Shown here in pieces: positions 36,057 to 47,400 of a stretch of 64,000 bases of DNA. How positions within the stretch are numbered: the stretch's first letter is position 1; every line of letters begins with the position of its first letter. Both the position numbers and the translations under genes were made by a program. A model generated the notes under the pieces. That model made no database searches. It worked only from the letters and a program-made list of their open reading frames with translations, and was not told the origin of the DNA. Origin of the DNA: Cololabis saira. Lineage: Eukaryota > Chordata > Actinopteri > Beloniformes > Belonidae. The DNA lies in the NCBI RefSeq assembly GCF_033807715.1, contig NC_084587.1:11329916-11393915 (forward strand). The letters run 5' to 3'.

Positions 36057-36896
36057 TCACCTTGAGTGGTGCTGACATGTGAAATTTTGGGCTCTGGCCC
36101 ATGGACCATATGGGATGTTGAGTATTTGATCCTTCAAAATACACTACCTATGACATGAATTGCATTACACATTATAGGATAAAGAGGAAAAAAAAAAGAA
36201 AATTCTATCGCTTTATTTGATATTCATTCAGTCATTGGCCTTTATTTAATCATTAAGAACATTCTTATTTACAATAACTACCACTTGGGGGGAAAGGAAG
36301 TGATTTAGGGAGTAAAACACAGTAAAATTGTAGCTGTACAAAGGTAGAAAACCATTAGGTAGCATTTTTTGGCAAAGCAGCAGAAATTGGCAGAACACTT
36401 TTACTATAGTTCACTAGCGAGTTCACGGACATTTATTTATTTATTCATTCACACACACACATGTGAATGGGTCTCCTGGAGAAGCTATCAAAAGCTTATG
36501 GTAGGAGCCAATGAACATAAATACATTAGACAGGAATGCATACATGCACTTACACTTATATACACACTTAACAATACAACATGCACTTTATACTAGACTA
36601 CCACTTACATTACGACATAACATTACAAATACTTAACGTGAAACATTTTGTGGCCCCGAATTGTACATTTATATGTGCCTAACAATTGTTTCTTTAACTG
36701 GCGTTTGAATATGGAGATGGACTGTGACTTTTTAAGGTTATCATTTAACTCGTTCCAAATCAGATTGGGATGAGTTGAGTTAGTCTTTGATTCAAACCTG
36801 AGACCACCTGATATATTGTACAAGCATTATGGAAGTAGTTATATTCTTTAAGGAGAAGAATACCATAGTGGGCAAACAGGTGGCGAGTAGGTGAAT

Positions 36897-37628
36897 TAAA
36901 GAGGACCTATTACGGCATCTAATACCTATTTTAAACAGGCCTTGAATGTCTTAAAAACAAGCTTTTGATTGTTTTTGCTAAATACATTAGAAATTCAGCC
37001 TCTAAGCCAGGGGTGTCCAAAGTCGGTCCTCGAGGGCCGGTGTCCTGCATGTTTTAGTTGTTTCCCTGCATCAACACACCTGATTCTAATTAACAGTCGT
37101 CACCACCTTGTCATCAAAGTCTGGATAGTTCTGTTATGACCAAGCTCCTTGTATCACGGTTTGATAAAAAAAGGGACACATTTAAAACACGCAGGACACC
37201 GGCCCTCGAGGACCGACTTTGGACATCCCTGCTCTGAGCCATGTCTTTATCTTCCCATTGTCTAACCTCCTTATCTATGCGGGATTCTGAGTGGGCGGGG
37301 CTATGATAATGAGGCTCTGTGCTGATTGGCTGCCTGAATGACACGATACACCGCTACGAAAAAATGGCGGAAGCGCCGGCCGGCGGAGTTAGTTGTTGGG
37401 GTGGTTTCACGCATCGGAGGCCAACCTATGTAAATCGCATTTTGGTTACATAACGACAGGAGCAGAATCTGAACGGCTCGTAGATCCACATCACACTGGA
37501 TGGCTCATCCGGGCGGCTGTACAGACACTGCAGAATTTGGTTGCTTTCCTCCTTCTCAGGCTGAGGGGAGACCACTTTATATATGTTAAAGCAAGAAAAA
37601 ACTTGTTTTTCATAATAGGTCCCCTTTA
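36897..37628. mobile_element. MITE with AAAG(A/G)GGACCTATTA ends
   Basis: Left AAAGAGGACCTATTACGG and right CATAATAGGTCCCCTTT are inverted repeats. It sits inside a LINE fragment and itself contains the hAT MITE at 37008-37231. Confidence 0.75.
37008..37231. mobile_element. hAT MITE (CAGGGGTGTCCAAAGTCGG family)
   Basis: Ends CAGGGGTGTCCAAAGTCGGT and ACCGACTTTGGACATCCCTG, with long inverted arms including GGTCCTCGAGGGCC. Target duplication CTCTAAGC/CTCTGAGC (one mismatch). Confidence 0.9.
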
Positions 37629-38225
37629 AATTCAGTCCAGGAGATGGCACGGATCATTTTTTTCTGTAAAACTTCAAATTTTTTTTAGATGACTGGCATA
37701 GGTATTACACCAAATAATAGTACAATAATTTAAATGTGGTTCAAACAAAGTTTTATACGGTCCAGTGGGATGCGTGTTTGTGACATTACTGAGCATACTC
37801 AATAAAATGACGCAGCCTTTATTTCTGACATCGATTTGTGTGAATGTTATCTCTCCTCCTGGCAGGTATGTTGAATGGTAACGTGGTTAACCCGCTGAGC
37901 TAAGGCCGCCTGTGCCATATGGAGCAGCTGTAATGATTAGTGTGGCTCGGTCCTCAATTGGATTAGCCGACGTCTGTTACCATAAGCAGCTATCAAAACA
38001 TTGTAGTAGCAGTAGTTTAACCCATTTTACGCATTTGTAAACGTTCATACGTGGCTACAGTTGGTGCTTTTATGTAGGGTTTATGCTAGAGGTTTATACT
38101 CTGCGTTGTACTTCGTTACGAGTCTGTTATGTTTTGGTCTAATCCGACAACTCTGTGCTTAAGGTTCACAGTGGCAGTGTAGCTCCACAAGTCCTGTCAG
38201 ACTGGAGTTTGGTTTAGTTTTTTAA

Positions 38226-38352
38226 TTCAATTCAATTCAATTTTATTTATATACCGTCTATTACAACAGAAGTTGTTTCTAGGCGCTTTCCAGAGACCCA
38301 CGACATTACCCTCGAGCTATTATTACAATAACAAACAATGGCAGGTAAAAAC
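38226..38352 (-). mobile_element. L2-like LINE 3' tail fragment
   Basis: The same reversed tail as at 3608 and 8262 (CAATTCAATTTTATTTATAT..., CGCTTTCCAGAGACCC). Only about 127 bp remain. Confidence 0.7.
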
Positions 38353-38636
38353 TGTTGACTTTGCAGGAAATGCTATCGTGTCAAAATGTTTCCACTGGTT
38401 ATGGCACGAAAATATGAGCATAAAAACATACTTAAAAACAACAAAGACTATATGAGAAGAACTGGACAAACTCCTACAGGCACATCACCCATAGCTTTTA
38501 GCAGAAGTGCTGTTGAAGCCTCTTTTTTTTATAATAATAATAATAAATGTTATTTCTAACGCACTTTATATTCAAAGTGTAATCTCAAATTGCTACAGAG
38601 CAGAAAAATAAAACATGATTTTTTTTTTATATATAT

Positions 38637-39269
38637 TAGGGCTGGGCGATATATCGAGATTTTATTATATATCGATATATTTCCAAACGCGATATGGTAC
38701 GAGACAATATCGTTTATATCGATTTAATTTTTTTTTTTTTTTTTTTATTTATTTATTTTTTTATTTTGATATAGCTTATTTGGTGACAAATTGACTTGAA
38801 TGTTTTATTTGAGATTTGTACACATGTTTTGTTATTTGCACAACTGTCAACCTCAGTGGAAAAGTCTGCCTGTTACTGTCTACATTGTATTAATTGCACA
38901 GTGTATTTTAATTTAATTGTTATGCAGGAAAGGGATATTTGTTTTATTTTATTCAAGAAGCATTTTTATTCTATATATGCAGGCAGTATATTTTTATTTA
39001 ATTTGTTTTATACATTTTGATATTGTGCAGACCTCTGTTAATAAAGGAACCTGTGTGACATTTGGCACGAGGCTTTGTGACTGTTGAACTGACTGTTTTT
39101 TTAAGGGTTTGCCTCAGAAAAAAAATGAAGCTAACAGAGATGCTATGCTATAATGCTTTGGGGGAAACCCCAATTATGGCACAGAAAAAATATCGAGATA
39201 TATATCGAGTATCGCCATTCAGCTAGAAAATATCGAGATATGACTTTTGGTCCATATCGCCCAGCCCTA
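38637..39269. mobile_element. hAT MITE (TAGGGCTGGGCGATATAT family), copy 2
   Basis: Ends as in copy 1, target duplication ATATATAT on both sides. Nearly identical to 24898-25526 over its full length, including internal TGACAAATTGACTTGAATG, so both copies are fairly young. Confidence 0.9.
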
Positions 39270-39372
39270 ATATATATATTTAAAAACAGCATATAAAGGA
39301 TTTTTTCCATTGCCTTGTTGCAGATGGGCGGGACAAACGCGGCCGGAACACGCCCAGCTTATATCAGTCATA

Positions 39373-39890
39373 TGGCACTTTTCCACTAGTAGCCTACCTA
39401 TTCAGCACGACTCAACTCGCCTCGCCTCAGTTTGGTGCTTTTCCACTAGGGGTCTAGCCGTGCCGAGTAGATACTTTTTCTGTATCTAGCTTTCTAAGCG
39501 GGCTGAGTCGAGCTGTATCTGACGTTGTCACACTACATGCCACCGATTGGTCCGGCTGTTGTCCAAGAAAATGTCTGAGTTAGGATGTAACATCGTTTCA
39601 AGAGCGACTCGCGGCTTGAAGCCTTCTCTCCCTCCGTTGTTTTAACTTTATATTGAATACAAACCACAGAGCAAGCAGCAGATATATCAACTCATCCTTG
39701 TTCTCTGTCTTTGGCATCTTACTTCTTCGTTTGTGTCCCACAATTGAGTACGTCACAGCAGCTTTACTCCAACCCCGGCTACTTCTGATCCGGGTATGGA
39801 AAAGAAACGAGGGGCAAGTTGAGTCAAGTCGTGACGAGGCAAGGGGAGTCGAGTAGGGCTGAGTAGGTACTAGTGGAAAAGTGGAAAAGT
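39373..39890. mobile_element. MITE with CACTTTTCCACTAGTA ends
   Basis: Left CACTTTTCCACTAGTAGCCT and right TAGGTACTAGTGGAAAAGTG are inverted. Internal copies of the end motif (GCTTTTCCACTAGGG at about 39438) are also present. Confidence 0.75.
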
Positions 39891-40059
39891 TAGCTATTTT
39901 GGGTTGGCTGTCTTAGCACATGCTAAGGTAACGGTAATTGATATCAATTTGAATTCATTATTATCAAATCCGCCCGAACATCCTGATTTCAAAGGTCTTG
40001 AAATGTCTTGACAACATCTCTTCCGAAACGAATGCTGTCAGAGCTGAAACAAGTCAGCG

Positions 40060-40260
40060 ACCCTGGATAGCTCAGTGGGTTTAGCTAGTGCCATTTTCAG
40101 AGGCTGTAGTCCTCAGAGGCAGCGCAGGTTCAAATCCCAGCCTATTGCACTTTATTGCATATCTTCCCCCCCTTCTCCACCTGTTTCCTGTCTACCTACT
40201 TCCCCAATAATCCCATAGTACCTCAAGACAGAAAAGGCATTCAATGTAAAAACCTACACC
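40060..40260 (+). mobile_element. tRNA-derived SINE
   Basis: Polymerase III box A (TAGCTCAGTGGG, 40068-40079) and box B (GGTTCAAATCC, 40137-40147) are spaced as in a tRNA head with an insert. A T/C-rich body follows. No cloverleaf is possible, so this is a SINE rather than a tRNA gene. Confidence 0.75.
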
Positions 40261-40282
40261 AAATCAATATATGGAATACAGT

Positions 40283-40926
40283 GACTACGTTTACATGCAG
40301 TCAAAATTCGGGTTATTGGTAATATTCCGGTTACTGAAACATTCAGAATATTCCGTTTACATGGTAATTAATCATTCGGGATATCTGGATCAAACCAGCG
40401 ACGCGCGGAGAACATCATGACGCAATTACCGTCATTTCCGCTTCTTCTTCCTGTATCCAAATTCAAAACAAATGCTGCTTCGCGCAACTTTTCGCTCACC
40501 TTCTTGTAAATCTCACTATCCCCGTACTTTCTACCGTCTACAAATGCCAAAATGTTCATATCTTTCATTATATTTATGAAGTGATTAGTCTCCTCCTCAC
40601 TCCAAAAGTGTGGCGTGGTCTTACGTTTCTCTGTGTTTATAAGAACTTCCTGGACTCAAAAGACCAGGATTCCTTGTGAACAGAACATGTGCAGAAAACA
40701 AATTCCTGTTCCGTTTGATGGGGATATTCCATTTGGCGTTTACATGACCGAATATTCGGGTTTTAAAAGGAGTAACCCAGGGGTCATATTCAGGTTTTTA
40801 AAAACCTGAATATGAGCAAATTCCGGTTATTCAAAAGGGTAATTGGTGTTTACATGGCCGTGCAAAACCGGGTTATTGCTAATATTCAGGTTTTAAAAGG
40901 GTTATTGACTGCATGTTAACGTAGTC
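40283..40926 (-). mobile_element. DNA element with Myb/SANT-like reading frame, copy 1
   Basis: Ends GACTACGTTTACATGCAGTC and GACTGCATGTTAACGTAGTC are inverted. The minus strand (about 40630-40368) stays open and encodes FWSEEETNHFINIMKDMNIL, then DGRKYGDSEIYKKVSEKLRE, a Myb/SANT (trihelix) type DNA-binding helix pattern as in the accessory protein of PIF/Harbinger elements. No transposase is present. Confidence 0.7.
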
Positions 40927-41429
40927 AATGATCGAGTGTGTCAACCCTCACAAAGGAAAGATGCCAAAGGAAAAAATAAAGACAAAATGCCAACTGAGCT
41001 ATGTGGTACACTATAGGGAGCAAATGTTGATTTCTGGCTCGGCCATAGTTAACTGTTTACTTAATAAATTATGTGGAGCAGAATGTAGCTTTTTTTTGTC
41101 AGAATTGTGTACTAGCATTTTGGAGTCGAAGAAAATAGGAAAACTCAAATAACTAAAAAAATAACTACAATTTTTATTTTAGCATAGAACTCAGAACATT
41201 TGGTCACTTTCTCCTAGTGATGTTGGTAATGAGTTTGGAATGGAAACACTAGATTAAAGGCTCTTATTGTGCCAGGATCCACACTTGCACTGACAGCACT
41301 GTTCTCTCTTATTCAGTCAGCAATCCTCTGCTTTCCCGCCGAGAAAATCATCTTGTATTACTGTAAAAGGAGCTGGAACAGCCCATCCATGGCCAAACCC
41401 ATCTTTCAATCTGATCTTTTGTGTTACAG

Positions 41430-41464
41430 AAGTGTGTGGATCAGATTCGCTTCAGTTTACCGCC
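41430..41464 (+). other. slc9b2: 5' UTR part of slc9b2 exon carrying the start codon
   Basis: A pyrimidine-rich tract ends in GTGTTACAG at 41421-41429, 35 bp before the ATG. This suggests that the start-codon exon is preceded by at least one non-coding exon further left. Confidence 0.55.
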
Positions 41465-44400
41465 ATGGAGGACGTCCAGCAGAAACCTGCAGCCCCAGAG
41501 CCGTGTCCTGCTCCCAGTCCAGCTCCCAGTCCAGCTCCCAGTCCTGTTCCCACTCCAGTACCCAGCCCGATACTCGAGAGAATCGCTCTGCCTGCTGGAA
41601 ATCACGTAGAGGTAAAGGGCTTTCCTCATTGTTATTTCTTACTCAAGTTCTCTGGTATGCAAGGCTATGAACAAATAGTACTTAATTTGGAAAGAAAAAG
41701 GTTTCTTCTAAAATTTTAAGTCAGCTATAAATGATATACAGGACTGTCTCAGAAAATTAGAATATTGTGATAACATTCTTTATTTTCTGTAAGGCAATTT
41801 AAAAACAAAAAAAAAAGTCATACATTCTGGATTCATTACAAATCAACTGAAATATTGCAAGCCTTTTATAATTTTAATATTGCTGATTATGGTTTACAGT
41901 TTAAGATTAAGATTCCCAGAATATTCTAATTTTTTGAGATAGGATATTTCATTTTTCTTAAGCTGTAAGCCATGATCAGCAATATTAAAATAATAAAAGG
42001 CTTGCAATATTTCAGTTGATTTGTAATGAATCCAGAATGTATGACATTTTTGCATTACAGAAAATAAAGGACTTTATCACAATATTCAAATTTTCTGAGA
42101 CAGTCCTGTAATTAAAAGTCTCTAATTTTCTGTTTCCCCAACCTTTGCTTACTCATTTCAGTGCTGTTGTGTATCATACACTACACTTTTACCTTGGGAA
42201 AGTCACTAGTTTTTTTCTAGTAATTCTTGTAATGATTTTAAGATTAAATGAAAAGAGGCTTTCGACTTAGTTTGAAGTTTAGAGCCAGCATTTTTACCTG
42301 AAATATGTCAGAGAGCTTAATAGGATCTGATCTTGGGAGAGTCACTCATTTTTTTTCTTGTAATTCTTGTAATGATTTTAAGATTAAACGAAAAGAGGTT
42401 TTCGACTTAGTTTGAAGTTAGAGCCAGCATTTTAACCTGAAATATGTCAGAGTTTAATGGGATTTAATCTTTAGACAAGTGATGTTCAGTATGTGAGGAC
42501 CAGTGCAGTAGTGAATATTTCAGAGGTATTAAAGGCTACTACAGTTGTAGTTTGGTTTGTACAGCTGGTTATGTCACTGACCTACTCATCTTTACGCCCT
42601 GATTGTTCTTTCCAAGCACCTAAATGTCAACCAGATCCAGGTGGTGGTACGTCGCTGCTCGACTCCAAATGTAACGGAGGAGACGACTTATTTTATTCCC
42701 CGCAACCCTGTGGTGGATGCTGGCACCAACACAGATCCGCCAGTGGTCTGTTGCCCTTTGCTCCGCAGATTTTGCCCGTGTCCACCAAGAGGCCTCTTCG
42801 CCTCTCTTATTACCAAAGGTAAGAAGCCGGATATTCTGTTCCTAATACTTAGTTGTGTCTCACTTCTTTTTTTTGTTTAAACAATGAGTAATTGTCACAT
42901 TTATATATGCTGACATGAGAGTTGAATTATTGCCTCTTAACTAATGTATGCAGTACTCGAGTTGTAAAAAACAATCAGGGGGGATGGTGGATTTTATCAT
43001 ATGGGGACAGATAATTTGTGCTGATTACAAATAATATAATCTATTATAAATACCAGCAGTGACCATAACACCTGCAGAAATACTGCCGGAATGACATAGC
43101 AGCAGTTAAATGCAGCCTTCTGTAAGCTTTAAATATCCACTGGGCTTACATCAAATACATCAAAACACACCAATAAAAAACACTTTTCTGAACTTATCAA
43201 TATGACTCTGTACTTCACAGGATAAGTAAAATGGATCACTGCAAAAACTCAAGATCTTAACAAGAATATTTGTCTTATTTCTAGTTAAAATGTCTCATTT
43301 TAGTAAAAACATCTCATTACACTTAAAACAAGACTCATCACTGAAAAAAACAACAATTTTCACCGGTTTCAAGTAGATTTTCACTTAAAATAAGTAGAAA
43401 AATCTTTTTTTTCCTTGTAATGAGAAGATAAATCTTGTCACACTGGCAGATTTTTCTACTTATTTCAAGTGAAAATGTACTTGAAACAGGTGAAAATTGT
43501 CAAATAAGTTAATTTTCTGGTGTTATTTTTCTGGTGATGACTCTAAATGTTGAAATAGCAGTAAAACCACATTCATTGATAAAATGACATAATGGATGGA
43601 AAGGGGGGATGGCAGTTTTACAGGGGGATGATTTGGACCGTTTTTATTTCAGGAGGGATGCCATCCCCCCTCATCCCCCCTCAACTCCAGTACAGAATGT
43701 ATGCAATATTAGGTTCATTGTCCCTCTCTTTAATCGTCACACTGAAAAGGTCATGTTCACACACGATAGTGGCGCGCCAGTGTGCCACGACTTTCTAATG
43801 AACTGTCTCTCCTGTTTCCTCGTCAGTCCTCCTGGCAGCTGTGCTCTTTGGGGTGGTTTGGTCGATCACAGAGAACGAGTGTCTTCCAGGAGGGAACCTG
43901 TTTGGCATCACAATACTCTTCATCTGTGCCCTAATCGGTGGCAAACTGGTCGCTCTCATCCGCCTGCCTAAACTTCCACCTTTCCCACCGCTCCTCGGTA
44001 AGAAAATGTAACTGTGAGGAGATGAAATGTACTTTATTGATCCCAGGATTGGGAAACATTTCTATATATATTTAGATAATTTACTTTTAAATAAGTAATT
44101 GTGCAACAGAGATTAAAAGCAGTGCGCAAATGTGGCAATGTGCAAAGATTGATAAATTAAAGTGAATTATTGTACAAGGCTATGGCGTGACGTAGGAAAG
44201 ATGTCCTGTATCTGTCCGTTCGACGCCTGTCCAGTACACTGCAAAAACTCAAAATCTTACCAGGTATATTTGTTTTATTTCTAGTTAAAATGTCTAATTT
44301 TTTGTCAAAAAATCTCATTAGACTTAAAACAAGAGTCATTACCATACAAATAAGTTGTTATTTGACAATTTTCACCTGTTTCAAGTAAATTTTCACTTGA

Positions 44401-47400
44401 AATAAGTAGAAAAATCTGCCAGTGGGACAAGATTTATCTTCTTATTACAAGCAAAAGAAATCTTGTTCCACTGGCAGATTTTTCTACTTATTTAAGTGAA
44501 ATTCTACTTGAAACAGGTTAAATGTGTTGTTTTTTCCAGTGATGAGTCTTGTTTTAAGTGTAATGAGAATTATTTTGACTAAAAATGAGACATTCTAACT
44601 AGAAATAAGACAGATATTCTTGTTAAGATTTTGAGTTTTTGCAGTGTACGAGGTAGAAAGGTTGTGCCGATTTCCTTAATAAGAAAAATGAAGTGACTTT
44701 TTTTTTATCTATATATGCATTTTATAAATGGCACCTCATTCTTTTGTATTGCTTTATTGTGCTACGGTGTCATCTTTTTATCAATATATGGAAGAAACAC
44801 TACATTATTGTAAAAGAGGAGCAAACCCAGAGAGTTGTTTTTTTGTATATTAAATTTAATCCACAGGAGTGGATTATTGTTGAAATGTTAGAGATGTTGG
44901 GACAGTAAACTGAACCACAATTTTCAGCTTGCGCAACCTGAATTCAAAACAGATGAGCTTCATTCTTATTCTTCAGCTCAGGGAAAGATATCCCCAAAGA
45001 ATAAACAGTACACCTTGGTGAAAGGATCACGTTTGCTCTTTCCCACCCTCCGCTGTGCTGCAGGGATGCTGCTCATGGGCTTCCTGCTGAGGAACATCCC
45101 GGTCATCACAGACGGGGTCTACATCAACTTCAGATGGTCGGCGTCTCTGAGGAACATCGCTCTGGCTATTATCCTGGCCAGAGCTGGTCTGGGGTTGGAT
45201 CCCAAGGTGTGATTGGATTATCTTAGTGAATAACTCGGTTATGTTTAGAGAAATCATATATTTTTCCTGTACAAAGTGTTGAGAGTGTTTCCTGTTGATT
45301 GGTTCGTCTCTTGCCAATTCTACAAAAACAATTTTCCAAAAGTGATGCCTTCATTTTGTTTGGCATATGAGGAGTATCTGGTTTCTAATAATATGAAGAA
45401 GAGGAGGATATACAGGACTGTCTCAGAAAATTAGAATATTGTGATAAAGTTCTTTATTTTCTGTAATGCAATTAAAAAAAACAAAAATGTCATACATTCT
45501 GGATTCATTACAAATCTACTGAAATATTGCAAGCCTTTTATTATTTTAATATTGCTGATTATGGCTTACAGTTTAAGATTAAGATTCCCAGAATATTCTA
45601 ATTTTTTTAGATAGGATATTTGAGTTTTCTTAAGCTGTAAGCCATGATCAGCAATATTAAGATAATAAAAGGCTTGCAAATATTTCAGTTGATTTGTAAT
45701 GAATCCAGAATGTATGACATTTTTGTTTTTGTAATTGCATTACAGAAAATCACAATATTCTAATTTTCTGAGACAGTCCTGTATGAGCTTTTAAATATAC
45801 CAATGCAAGTTATATTTTACTTTGGTTTTTTTATTAACTGCTAAATTATTGAGTTAGGAATAATCGCCAGGAATAATCATGGTCTGTCTTAACCTAAATG
45901 ATAAAATGTTGATGATTCATCAGACTAACAAATGAAATACAGCACATGTAACGTCTTTATTTACTAGTTCCTCACTTTTTTCCCAGACTTTACTTTTCCT
46001 ATCTTTTTTGTTTTCTATTCCCCCTCTTTTCCCTGACCGTTTCCATCACCTGCAGAAAGCTCATGCTGCACCTTTGTGCCAGTCAGCCAATCATGTCTTG
46101 TGTTTAAATATTAATTTCAAAGTATGATAAATATTCTAACCAGCCCAACCAAACTGACCCAAATATCATTACACCTATTATTTGCATATATATAACAACA
46201 CATTAATATTATGGTGGAATGTGACTGTCCTTATTGGGATTGTTGTGCAGAGTTTGATTCATTTCTGTTAAAGTTTCTTGAATGTTTCCGTTCTCAGGCT
46301 CTGAGGAAACTCAAAGGTGTGTGCATACGTGTGGCGGTTGGGCCCTGCTTGATAGAGGCCGGCACCTTAGCGCTGGTCTCTCACTTCCTCATGAACCTGC
46401 CCTGGGTGTGGGGCTTCATCCTCGGGTAAATATAACCGCTCACTCTCCCGCCCCGTTCAGATCTGCTGTTAACAACCATCTGGAGCGGTGGAGACAAACA
46501 CACTTTTAAATCAGGACATTTGTACCTACGTTCCTCATCAGCAGACATTAGCACCCAGAAATCTTGGCTGTGTTGAAGTTCCTCCTCCTCAGGTAACAGG
46601 ACTGGGAGTGAATTACGCAGCTCTCGCGCCCCATTAAGACATTGCTGCAGCAAAGTGGTTCATTTTAACCCTTGTGCTGTCTTTGGGTCAAGGACGGAGG
46701 AAAGGAAGAAGGGAGTAAGGAAGGAAGGAAGGAAGGAAGGAAGGAAGGAAGGAAGGAAGGAAGGAAGGAAGGAAGGAAGGAAGGAAGGAAGGAAGGAAGG
46801 AAGGAAGGAAGGAAGGAAGGAAGGAAGGAAGGAAGGAAGGAAGGAAGGAAGGAAGGAAGGGAGAAAAGAGGAAGGGAAGAAGGAAGGAGAGAGCAGGGGG
46901 AAGGAAGGAAGGAAGGAAGGAAGGAAGGAAGGAAGGAAGGAAGGAAGGAAGGAAGGAAGGATGGAAGGAAGGAAGGAAGGAAGGATGGGAGAAAAGAAGG
47001 AAGGAAGGAAGGAAGGAAGGAAGAATGGGAGAAAAGAAGGAAGGGAAGAAGGAAGGAGAGAGTAGGAGGAAGGAAGGAAGGAAGGAAGTAAGGAAGGATG
47101 GGAGAAAAGAAGGAAGGGAAGAAGGAAGGAGAGAGTAGGAGGAAGGAAGGAAGGAAGGAAGGAAGGAAGGAAGGAAGGAAGGAAGGAAGTAAGGAAGGAA
47201 GGATGGGAGAAAAGAAGGAAGGAAGGGAGGAAGGAAGGAAGGAAGAATGGGAGAAAAGAAGGAAGGGAAGAAGGAAGGAGAGAGTAAGAGGAAGGAAGGA
47301 AGGAAGGAAGGAAGGAAGGAAGGAAGGAAGGAAGGAAGGAAGGAAGGAGAGAGCAGGAAGAAAGAAGGAAGGAAGGAAGGAAGGAAGGAAGTAAGGAAGG

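Larger units (their letters stand above)
36430..37870 (-). mobile_element. LINE 3' fragment interrupted by nested MITEs
   Basis: The minus frame at 36823-36623 reads LRFESKTNSTHPNLIWNELN, then FKRQLKKQLL, a LINE C-terminus. The upstream coding continuation resumes at about 37629, after the MITE at 36897-37628. Confidence 0.6.

Noticed and set aside
40060..40150. Possible tRNA gene with box A and box B
   Set aside because: The arms do not pair into a cloverleaf and a non-tRNA body follows; it is a SINE head.
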